Source of the DNA: Sipunculus nudus
Lineage: Eukaryota; Annelida; Sipuncula; Golfingiida; Sipunculidae
Reading direction: 5' to 3'
NCBI GenBank assembly: GCA_026874595.1
Contig: CM049311.1
Location: forward strand, 19,208,176 to 19,272,175
DNA: 64,000 bases
The position numbers and the translations under genes were made by a program. A model generated the notes under the pieces. It was given only the letters and a program-made list of their open reading frames with translations, was not told where the DNA came from and made no database searches. Each line of letters opens with the position of its first letter. Position 1 is the first letter of the stretch. This document shows, one piece after another, positions 56,591-64,000 of this stretch.

Positions 56591-56705
56591 AATGGGGGCT
56601 CGTCCAACGTGACGGCAAACTTTGTGGTCCAGGGAATAAGCTCACCAAAGAGTGACTCCTGGTATAATTAGTCTTGTTCTGATAGCAGAACGCTCTGAAG
56701 AGGGG

Positions 56706-56850
56706 GTGTTTTACGGGGTGACATAAAAGCGGACAGATTTGTCTCGCCAGTGAAGCTTGCTTCTATGGAACGCCGGACATGTGCGCCACCGACATGGGTT
56801 CGAATCCCGGATCGGCCCAATATTTTCCCCTAAACAATTTGTCTCTGTAA
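56706..56850 (+). repeat. tRNA-like SINE/MITE-type repeat, copy 3
   Basis: Same family as copy 2, 270 bp further on. The B-box-like block reads GGGTTCGAATCCCGG (56797-56811), an essentially perfect tRNA T-arm. About 13 bases, including part of the A-box block, are deleted. It ends 'ctctgtaaca'. Confidence 0.68.
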
Positions 56851-56963
56851 CAGTATGTAATATGACATTAACCTCAAATATGCCTCCAGATTTTCTTTAG
56901 TTTTCTTTCCTCCTACCTGATTACTCTTTAGGACGAATGTTAGCCCCAACACATTTTTTTTAG

Positions 56964-57139
56964 GATGGCCAAATGTACTGAGGACACTTGCCGATGATTT
57001 TATCGCAGCAGCCATAGAGCAAATACTTAGAATATTAGGATTCGAGAAGGACCAGACACGAGCAATAAATGCGCATATCGCTACGTCCAAACTTGATCCA
57101 TCAGTGCCGAGAACTGCTGTCGTCAGCTTCAACATGTAA
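56964..57139 (+). CDS. probable terminal exon of an unrecognised gene
   Basis: A polypyrimidine tract and AG (cacattttttttag, AG at 56962-56963) are followed by an open frame of 57 complete codons after two split-codon bases, ending at TAA 57137-57139. An AATAAA signal lies at 57159-57164, 20 nt after the stop. The encoded segment starts WPNVLRTLADDFIAAAIEQI, continues LRILGFEKDQTRAINAHIA and ends PRTAVVSFNM. It is helical and amphipathic, with ordinary codon use. I do not recognise the family. Upstream exons are not identified. The promoter-like segment at 54955-55175 is on the same strand. The opposite-strand frame (56830-57135) is less convincing, because it is hydrophobic without a domain and lacks signals. 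Confidence 0.42.
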
Positions 57140-57158
57140 TAATATTCTATTCTTGGTA

Positions 57159-57164
57159 AATAAA
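57159..57164 (+). terminator. polyadenylation signal AATAAA
   Basis: Canonical hexamer 20 nt after the stop codon of the candidate terminal exon. A very short 3' UTR would result. Confidence 0.4.
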
Positions 57165-57480
57165 GGATATTCTATGAACAGTCTCAAGGGTTTTGTTGTT
57201 AAAAGACAATGCGTTTTATTAAAAATAAGACCATTTTAAATGAACTGGACTAGGTGTGAGTGGAATTCTGTAAAATTCCGCCCACCTACCTTTGGACAAA
57301 ATCAAAACAAATTATTAAAAAACAAGTTACCTATGGGTCATGACGCTCTGCTGACTAGGAAGAGATTCATGAAATTAATTTTATCATCTGAATGCCAAAA
57401 GTTGTAGGTGGTATCCCTATCCAACTGTAGCAATTAAAGTTCTTCAAAATCAACAAGAAGAAAAAAGTTTCATGATAATA
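57165..57480. other. unassigned sequence
   Basis: Downstream of the candidate polyadenylation signal. No feature recognised before the tandem family begins. Confidence 0.4.
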
Positions 57481-57658
57481 TGTCCAGCCATGCCAATGAA
57501 ATCTAGCCTTTTTGTAATGCAGTCAGCTGACCTAATAATTGCCATGCATTTTTGAAGGACATCCCTCGATGTCAAGACAGAAGAATCTAGGTCAAACAGT
57601 TAAGTGTTATACCGTGTCTGACTGTCTAGGTGCTTAAAATGTTTCTGGCCAGTAATAT

Positions 57659-57673
57659 AGGTCACCATGACCT
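57659..57673. promoter_or_regulatory. estrogen-response-element-like palindrome
   Basis: AGGTCACCATGACCT, a perfect IR3 of AGGTCA half-sites. Confidence 0.45.
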
Positions 57674-57953
57674 AATAACAGGTTTCCATGGATATTGCCC
57701 AAGACACTGATACATTCAAGGGCCGGCAGATATAGTTTTTGCCCATCTTATTTTTAGGGAGCTAAAAATCATGTCTTTACTGCAGTGTCACAGAATATAG
57801 GTCACCAAGACTTAATGTCAGGTTTCCATGCAGATTTACCGAAGAGCTGCCTTAATGTGATTAGAGGAATCTAGGCCTAGCATATACAATTTGTACCTTG
57901 TCTGACTGACTGGGTGCTCAAAATCATGTTTTAGCCTGTAGTTCACAAAATAT

Positions 57954-57968
57954 GGGTCACCATGACCT
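57954..57968. promoter_or_regulatory. estrogen-response-element-like palindrome, near-perfect
   Basis: GGGTCACCATGACCT: the outermost base of one half-site differs from consensus. Confidence 0.4.
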
Positions 57969-58290
57969 AATTTCAGGTTTCCAAGGATATTTAACGAGGG
58001 CCTCACTGGATGTACAGTTAGAAATTTATAGGTCTAACTATTACAATTTGTGCCTTGATAACGGGTTGACTGCTTCATATAAATCTATCAAAAGTAGAGG
58101 GGAAAATGCGTAAAAATCACAGGTGGCGCCACCAATCTGCAGGAAAAGATGCAACGCACAATGATTAATATGCATGGAAGGATGTATGGGAATCCATGCA
58201 TAAGTTATTGAGATACTGGAGCTTTTGTATCAAATTTTTGCTTATTTTTGAGGGGGGGGGTAATTTTGAGCCCCATAGCTCAGAGGATAT

Positions 58291-58305
58291 AGGTCACCGT
58301 GACCT
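58291..58305. promoter_or_regulatory. estrogen-response-element-like palindrome
   Basis: AGGTCACCGTGACCT, a perfect IR3 palindrome. Confidence 0.45.
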
Positions 58306-58448
58306 AATTTCAAGTTTCCCATGAGACTTTTTATGGCCCGCTATGGGTGTAGTGTTAGTAAAATCTAGGCTTAGTGGATACAAATTGTGCCCCATCTGAT
58401 TGACTGGATGCTCAAAATCAGGTTTTCAGCATGAAATTTGCAAAATAT

Positions 58449-58463
58449 AGGTCACCATGACCT
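58449..58463. promoter_or_regulatory. estrogen-response-element-like palindrome
   Basis: AGGTCACCATGACCT, identical to the 57659 site. Confidence 0.45.
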
Positions 58464-58768
58464 AATTTCAGGTTTCCAAGGAGACTGGCCTAGGACTTCA
58501 CTGGATCCAAAGTAAGAAGATTCTAGGTCTAATGGTTACGATTTTGCCTCATCTGAAGGTCTGAAAAAAGAGTAAAAATATGCGTAGAAATTAGAAAGAA
58601 AATACAGGTGGCGTCACCAGTCTTAAGGAAATGATCAAACACTCCATGACCAATATACATGGAAAAATATTTGCAATCAATACATTTGTAATTCAGAAAC
58701 TGAAGCTTTTGTATTAAATTTTTGATTATTCTGGGGGGTAATTTCGAGCCCCATAGCTCGAAGAATAT

Positions 58769-58783
58769 AGGTCACAGTGACCT
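58769..58783. promoter_or_regulatory. estrogen-response-element-like palindrome
   Basis: AGGTCACAGTGACCT, which has the same core as the classical vitellogenin estrogen response element. Confidence 0.48.
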
Positions 58784-58931
58784 AATTTCAGGTTTCTTAC
58801 GAGATTTATTTATGGACCCCTATAACGTTACAGGGTCCAGTGATTTACGGACAAACAGCCGGACGACGAACAAAGAGTGATCGCTATAGCTCAGATGACT
58901 TTCAGTCAGCTGAGCTAAAAACACATGCCTT

Positions 58932-58995
58932 ACATGGAGTTCCACTATATATATGTTCCACATGTATGAGCGTTGGGTTTGCTCACTACTCACAA
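58932..58995 (+). repeat. 'ggagttccact' module, second copy
   Basis: Matches 38926-38988 in the same orientation, including the ATATGTtccACATGTAT dyad and 'gagcg..gggttrgctcac'. It again adjoins the ~160-bp tandem family, although that family is inverted between the two places. Confidence 0.6.
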
Positions 58996-59759
58996 GACTT
59001 TCTTTTCATTGGCTGATTGCAAGCGTACATAAAGCGTAAATGGGCCTAAGAAGAGGTCAGTTTCAGTGTAAACCAATGTGTTTACTTACTTATTTACATA
59101 ATTACATAATTTATTTTTATTTGTTTATACTAATATGGTTTACAATAGTTTGTATTAACAAATGCATTTGGTTAATCATTAAGTGATAATGATGTACACA
59201 GCTGCTGTTGTGGAGCAACTTGGGAAATATTTGTTATGGGAAGAAACCATAAGGAAACAGTTTATAAAGTACTCAGGGGGAAAATGAATAAAGAACAGGT
59301 GATCAGATCAGATTCTGACTGTTGCATACAAGGATTACATTGGATTAATTAATTTAATCAGTGTGTAAAAAGAAATATTTTCCTAATATGTGGTTTGACT
59401 GTAAAGTTAAATGCATATTTTTTCAGGAGTGTACGAGTTTTCAACTTTTTTGGCAGCCGTTGATTATTACAGGTAATAATAACACACAGATATCGCTATT
59501 TTAACAACATAATTATGTTATGTGCATGTGTTTTGTTTTACTTCCTACTTCAATGCAACATACCTTTTGCAAGAGCATGCGCATTGCGTGTAATAGAGAA
59601 CTGCAGTGTTTGGGTCATATGAGTAAGAATTATAAGTTTTGTCTAGTGAAAAGATATATAACCCAGAGGCTCTGGCAGGACAACCTAGTGAAAGATAAGG
59701 TATAGCTTTTCCTTGCTTGTTCATTTAAGGGGTTTTATGAAATATGACAGTTGATCTTT

Positions 59760-59763
<4 letters not shown>
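58996..59763. other. unassigned AT-rich stretch
   Basis: No recognised gene or repeat before the TA microsatellite at 59764. Confidence 0.4.

Positions 59764-59814
<51 letters not shown>
59764..59814 (+). repeat. (TA)n microsatellite
   Basis: TA run of about 51 bp. Confidence 0.95.
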
Positions 59815-59817
<3 letters not shown>

Positions 59818-59958
59818 TATCAATTACTGGGTCTTTTATAGCTTTTTATATTTAAATTATTGGGTCCATGAAATATTAGGTCTAATGTATCTATTAAATA
59901 ATTGAGTCCATGAAATATTAGGTTTTATAAAATAGATTCGTTGGTCTTTTTTCGCATA
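59815..59958 (+). repeat. 'aattattgggtccatgaaatattaggt' repeats
   Basis: Two to three imperfect units of about 45-50 bp with ATTGGGTCC/ATTGAGTCC cores, the same motif as at 24521 and 26196-26251. Confidence 0.55.
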
Positions 59959-60540
59959 TGTAACGGGTATTTATTTCTTATATCGCCGGGACCAAAGTGT
60001 TTCTCGCCAGGACAAGACCACCAGCACTGGTTGTTTTAACACAAGACCTAATTGCTCGGGTCGTCAGCAACCCGCTTGTGTGTTGCTATGTTATTTAAAT
60101 TATTTAAGCTTCATTAACATGATAACTAACACCTGATAGTGTGCAGAGTGGCGGAAACCTCGGACCAGAAGTCCGTTCAGCCGTCACTCTGCCATAGGAC
60201 TTAGTCGACACCACTCGTGTCACTTTACATTAGTCTTTTCTTCAGCAGGTGAGAAATTGTTTCTTACAGTTGCCTTGTTAATATCAGTCATTTATTTCCT
60301 TTTCTAACTCGCAAAGTCATATTTTAGTGTTTCGTAAAATAGTCTTAATAATGCCTTCATCCAGTTACTCGCAAAGTCATATTTTAGTACATAATGCGTT
60401 CAGTGTTTTGTAAAGTAGTACATAATGCCTTCATTAAATGATGTAACGCCACATGTCCTTGGTTGTTCGTTTCTGGGAGGACGGCGCGTTGAAATACCAC
60501 AACATCGGTCTGCACTCCGCACCGGGGCTGGACCGTTACA
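59959..60540 (+). mobile_element. 5' long terminal repeat of a Ty3/gypsy-like element
   Basis: Begins TGTAACGG and ends CCGTTACA, a perfect 8-bp terminal inversion with TG...CA ends. It is immediately followed by an 'aaaggtagcagagcc' primer-binding-site-like stretch. Length 582 bp. Internally, 'actcgcaaagtcatattttagt' is duplicated with a 60-bp period (60307 and 60367). Segment 60187-60435 recurs at 63545-63769 and 63837-64000. Confidence 0.72.
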
Positions 60541-60560
60541 AAAGGTAGCAGAGCCTGGTT
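60541..60560 (+). other. candidate primer binding site
   Basis: AAAGGTAGCAGAGCCTGGTT directly follows the LTR. GGTAGCAGAGC-type sequences at this position serve as tRNA primer sites in LTR elements. The exact tRNA was not determined. Confidence 0.5.
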
Positions 60561-61541
60561 CACGCCATCTACCGTCTCCAGACGACCTAAAGTCTTCGGT
60601 ATACTTGGTTTATCCAAGTATACTTATTCCGTGAAGTGGAGGGTACCGCCACAAGCAGCTACGATATCGCTATCTTTTCACGTTTCTTTGGAGATCCAGT
60701 GAATGGAAACATGTCCTTTTGTTTCGTGCATGCTTTCCATGGTTCGTTGGCCATAGCATGGATTAACTCCGCTGTATGGACTTTTGCTTCAACACAGCGC
60801 TGTGTATGTGTTTAAGTTCAAATCAGTGCCTTGACTTGCGTCGAATAAAGTGAGTTTTGTGATTTTTGTGCGCACAGTTCCGAGAGACTCTTTTAAGGCG
60901 CCAAAGGAGCACTCACTCAATTCAACAGGATCGTGACGTCGCATCTTTGCCGGATTTTGTCGACAGGTTGCACTCACGTCATGACACTTCCGACAGGTAT
61001 CACTTTTGTTTACATTTATTCCCCGCTATAGTCCTAGGTCTTTATGAACTTATTCCTGCATTTGATATGAACTATTATGCATGAACTTTGCGCATGCGCT
61101 ATGAACTTTGCTTGCGTCACATTGATTTGCTTGTTCTTGTATATGTTATGTATTGCTTTTTGTAACTTTGTAATATTCCCCTGTGTAACTGGGATACATG
61201 TCACATTGTACCTTGTGCATGAACAGAGTGAAAACAGCATGTATAGGGTATAGCTCATGTTTTTAAAAGGGAGATTGATATTTTTCTCTTCTCTCTTTCT
61301 TAAATGAGGTCACTACTTTGAAATTTTTTATGCATCCAGTGGGGTTTGCGGACTTATAATTTTTGCCTTTCATTGGTCTTTTGCATTGCCTTGCCGTTAG
61401 TACTTTGCATTGTCTTGTGTTCAGATCATTTTTGGCTTTAGTAAGACGGACTAGAAATATAGATGACAATACTAACGTAAGCATTAACTAGCAATATAGC
61501 ATAAGAATAAGATATATTTCGATATCAATCTTACCTCAACA
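60561..61541 (+). other. untranslated leader of the LTR element
   Basis: About 980 bp between the primer site and the gag start with no long plus-strand frame. The phrase 'tgaactttgc' recurs near 61082-61115. No splice or packaging signal can be assigned. Confidence 0.45.
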
Positions 61542-62438
61542 ATGGCAGATATCGCGTGTGTTGTCTATGTTCAAGGTGTCCCAGTTGATGCTACACATGA
61601 ACATGTGATGCATCATTTCTCGTCCGTGGGCGAAGTGAAACAGCTCTTACTTGTAAGAGAGGCTCACTCCGGCCATAACACTGGTAGGGGGTATGTTGAA
61701 TTTACAAAAGCGAGTTGTGCCACCATAGCTGTTGAGAAACTGACAGGTAGCCATATAGCAGGCGACAGTGGATGTAAACTTTCAGTAGAATTAGCGGAAT
61801 CGGCTGATGTGCCTGAAATTAACCAGCTTTCTGCTTGGGCTTACATAGAAAATCTCCAAAAATCGTCCACTTCCGTTCATACGGAAGATAATCAGCTGAT
61901 TCAACAGTTAGTCAACAAACTGTCCTTTTTATCTGATGATCAAGTGAATCACATGATAAAAGAATTAAAGCACAAACGAAGAGATGCTATTAGGGTTCCT
62001 ACAGAAACTACCAGTTACGCCATGGTAACAACAAGGTTACCTACTTTCTCAGGGGGCCCTGAAAAAACGGGAAATTATGAACAATGGCGTTCTTGCCTCA
62101 GGACTTTGATCAACGGGCATACATCCCCAGATTCCCAAATAATGGCCGCTATCCATCAGTCCGTCAGGGGAACAGCAGGGAGTGTTTTGTTGTCTATGCC
62201 TGAATATTCCAACCCTTCAGATGTCCTTGATAAATTTGATCACTATTTTGGCAATGTTTTACCTTTAGACTTACTGAAACAGCAGTTTCATGCTAGTCGT
62301 CAGGAAAGCAAAGAGGACATAGTTTCCTGGAGTTGCAGACTCCATAACATGCTGGATCTTATTAACAAGAAACAACCCATGTCCAGGTTAGAATATAACC
62401 AACAGTTAAGGTCTAAATTTTGGAATTGTCTGTGTTAA
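61542..62438 (+). pseudogene. gag of a Ty3/gypsy-like element with RRM-like N-terminus
   Basis: A 298-residue frame. Residues 7-60 have an RRM-like pattern: VVYVQGVP as RNP2-like and GRGYVEF (48-54) as RNP1-like. About 165-290 is a capsid-like helical domain with PTFSG, YEQWRSCLR and a closing VSWSCRLHNML block. This N-terminal RRM plus capsid layout is also that of vertebrate PNMA proteins, which derive from Ty3/gypsy gag. The frame ends prematurely at 62438 next to a nine-A run, and homology continues in another frame. The shift falls inside gag, between capsid and nucleocapsid, so I read it as a mutation and not a programmed shift. The initiator ATG is chosen because the leader upstream has stops. 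Confidence 0.7.
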
Positions 62439-62845
62439 AAAAAAACCAAGCGGGCACTAGGCATCGCTATGATTTTGATGAGGATTTTGACGAGCTGTTT
62501 GCAGCATGCCCTACATTAGAATTGCAGATGCAGAAACAACAAAAAGGGGTAGCATCATCGATGCAGCTATACGGTGAGTCTGAACAATCTGAGCGTCCCA
62601 TTTTGGAGAAACTTGTACAGAGAATGGATGCTCTGGATACAAGGCTATCCAAAATGGAACAGTCCCATTCTTCTACACAAACACGGGCTTCTCGTCCGGT
62701 TAAATCAAATGTGACACAAACAAACGCCTCTCTAGTTACAGATCACACAGATCAGGTATACTGTACACGCTGTAAGAGGTCAACCCATAAAATAGACACA
62801 TTTCATGCAAAGAGAGACAAATATGGCAACTGGCTAAAAAACTGA
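62439..62845 (+). pseudogene. gag C-terminal part with damaged zinc knuckle
   Basis: In the shifted frame, RHRYDFDEDFDELFAACPTL is followed by a coiled-coil-like segment (LEKLVQRMDALDTRLSKMEQ). A YCTRCKRSTHKIDTFHAKRD segment then places C-x2-C-x4-H correctly, but the fourth ligand is Phe, not Cys. A TGA at 62843-62845 ends the frame. Confidence 0.62.
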
Positions 62846-63543
62846 AAGCACAGTGTGTTCGTGCGGGGGAGAACCCAGGTTCATATTCTTACCCCATATC
62901 AACACCTGTTTCGGTACCAGTTGTAGGCAATACAAACATTGTAGATTTAATTGCTGATAAAGTGTCTTATAAAGCCTTACTTGATACAGGATCACAAGTG
63001 TGTACTGTTGCAGAATGGTTTTTCAAAGAACATCTCTCATTACATGATATAACTACTGTAGAACAACTGATTGATTTACGTCAAGTTTCAGAAGAACAAG
63101 TTGAATATATTGGCATTGTACCAGTCGACCTCATATTTTCTGAAATTTTACATGACCAAATATTTTCTGTCCCGGTACTTGTCATGAAAGACACTCAGTT
63201 TAACCATGAAGTTTCCTTTTTAATTGGCACATGAATTCTAAATTCATGCAGACAGACCCTACAACAACGGGTCGGAACTAACTTCATACAGAAAAACCAC
63301 ATTTTTACACCAAGGAAAATCGCTTTCCAGTGTCTCCATACCAAGGAAAAGAAAGCCTTTGGTAACATAAATTGTGTTTATTCAACCAAATCAGTTAATG
63401 TTCCGACGCACAGTACAATCTCGGTCAATGGGATGTGTAGAGTGTCTACTCCAGGAAAAATTCTGGTTGTAACAGACCCTAATATGTTGCACTCATTGCC
63501 TGCTGGATTAGTATTACATTCATCACTACATGAGATTGATTTT
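62846..63543 (+). pseudogene. retroviral-type aspartic protease fragment
   Basis: KALLDTGSQVCTVAEWFFKE (DTGS at about 62982-62993) is the protease active-site loop. EVSFLIGT near 63230 is the usual closing strand and is followed by a stop. Downstream pieces (FTPRKIAFQCLHTKEKKAFG, and LPAGLVLHSSLHEID in 63433-63543) belong to the linker before reverse transcriptase. Homology stops at about 63543, where LTR sequence begins abruptly, so reverse transcriptase, RNase H and integrase are deleted. Confidence 0.65.
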
Positions 63544-63544
63544 T

Positions 63545-63769
63545 CCATAGGACTTGGTCGACACCACTCCTTTCTTCATCAGATGAGAAATTGTTTCTTA
63601 CAGTTGCCTTGTTAATATCAGTAATTTATTTCCTTTTCTAACTCGCAAAGTCATATTTTAGTGTTTCGTAAAATAGTCTTCATAATGCCTTCATCCAGTT
63701 ACTCGCAAAGTCATATTTTAGTACATAATGCGTTCAGTGTTTTGTAAAGTAGTACATAATGCCTTCATT
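63545..63769 (+). mobile_element. internal LTR segment, 3' copy 1
   Basis: Matches 60192-60435 with a deletion of about 20 bases ('gtgtcactttacattagtct' lacking). It starts in mid-LTR directly after the protease/linker region, marking one deletion endpoint. Confidence 0.8.
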
Positions 63770-63836
63770 GGAAGTTCAGATTTAAGCTGTTTTCTTTGTT
63801 TCTGTGTATCGCTTATATGTATATATGTAAAAGAGA
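63770..63836. other. 67-bp spacer between LTR segments
   Basis: Not present in the 5' LTR. No recognised feature. Confidence 0.5.
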
Positions 63837-64000
63837 CTCTGCCATAGGACTTGGTCGACACCACTCGTGTCACTTTACATTAGTCTTTTCTTCATCAGGT
63901 GAGAAATTGTTTCTTACAGTTGCCTCGTTAATATCAGTCATTTATTTACTTTTCTAACTCGCAAAGTCATATTTTAGTGTTTCGTAAAAAGTCTTCATAA
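63837..64000 (+). mobile_element. internal LTR segment, 3' copy 2 (runs off the window)
   Basis: Starts with CTCTGCCATAGGACTTGGTC, matching 60187 onward, and continues to the end of the window. It retains the 20 bases missing from copy 1, so the two copies did not arise by simple recent duplication of each other. Confidence 0.78.

Larger units (their letters stand above)
57481..58870 (+). repeat. ~160-bp tandem family with AGGTCAnnnTGACCT palindromes
   Basis: Units contain 'ataggtcaccatgacctaatttcaggtttcca.ggagat', 'gatgta.agttagaagaatctaggtctaa..gttacaatttgtgcc.tgtctgactg.ctggatgctcaaaatca'. Motif positions at 57659, 57799, 57954, 58291, 58449 and 58769 give spacings of about 140-160 or twice that. 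Larger units add 'caggtggcgccaccaatct' (58121, 58607). The family is inverted relative to 38180-38900. Confidence 0.75.

Noticed and set aside
56797-56811. Intact tRNA gene at the GGGTTCGAATCCCGG block
   Set aside because: No cloverleaf with acceptor and anticodon stems can be drawn. Part of the A-box region is deleted and the same context is repeated elsewhere, so it is a tRNA-derived repeat.
56830-57135. 101-residue minus-strand frame opposite the candidate terminal exon
   Set aside because: The plus strand offers an acceptor, stop and AATAAA in register, whereas the minus frame only ends by running into an intron-like or AT-rich region.
58121-58134. AGGTGGCGCCACC palindrome as a CTCF site
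   Set aside because: Only the AGGTGGCGC half fits the core and the upstream CCAC part does not match. The palindrome is better described as a repeat feature.
62420-62455. Nine-A run at the gag frame change as a programmed frameshift signal
   Set aside because: The frame change lies inside gag, between capsid and nucleocapsid regions, not at a gag-pol border. A homopolymer indel explains it better.

Overview
The window looks like AT-rich intergenic and intronic DNA from an invertebrate animal, most likely a mollusc. Three things suggest this: GT-AG bounded mini-exons instead of long open frames; a very dense and diverse set of transposon remnants; and tandem families carrying TGACCTTGACCTTTGACC-type motifs plus ACAG/ACGG microsatellites, which I associate with bivalves and other molluscs. 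No prokaryotic features, CRISPR, rRNA or intact tRNA genes are visible. Most open frames are chance frames in repeats.

Layout. 0-1.5 kb: a tRNA-like short repeat and one or two minus-strand exons of a possible cysteine-rich secreted protein. Two 30-nt minus-strand exons of the same phase lie at 22.3 and 23.0 kb and may belong to the same long gene. 1.5-5.4 kb: decayed LINE sequence in repeated units, one of them split by a second, CR1/Jockey-type LINE. 5.8-10.3 kb: two head-to-head partial copies of a DNA transposon whose product combines RAG1-N-terminal-like zinc-binding and RING domains with a DDE transposase (compare the N-RAG-TP/Chapaev elements I remember from Aplysia). 12.35-15.95 kb: a 5'-truncated L1/Tx1-type LINE on the minus strand. 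20.6 kb: a duplicated CCAAT/TATA module. 23.5-26.2 kb: a Tigger/pogo element and a hAT element with a perfect 8-bp target duplication. 28 kb: a MITE with an internal empty-site comparison. 30.15-31.55 kb: a piggyBac-type element bounded by TTAA.

37.7-54.4 kb holds a perfect 29-bp hairpin and then about 15 kb of diverged tandem repeats of roughly 330 bp and 2.1 kb. These contain many CTCF-core-like motifs in one orientation, more than ten AGGTCA direct-repeat clusters and a family of short hairpins. A related flank at 57.6-58.8 kb carries a roughly 160-bp tandem family with perfect AGGTCAnnnTGACCT palindromes. 56.4-57.2 kb holds two more tRNA-like repeats and a probable plus-strand terminal exon with a polyadenylation signal. 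60-64 kb is a broken Ty3/gypsy-like LTR element: a full 5' LTR with TGTAACGG/CCGTTACA ends, a gag with an RRM-like N-terminus, a protease fragment, no pol, and duplicated 3' LTR pieces.

The best candidates for something undescribed are the RAG1-like transposon pair, the tandem arrays loaded with CTCF-like and nuclear-receptor-like sites, and the mini-exon gene. All functional statements are read from sequence by eye. Family names rest on motif memory, without any database search.
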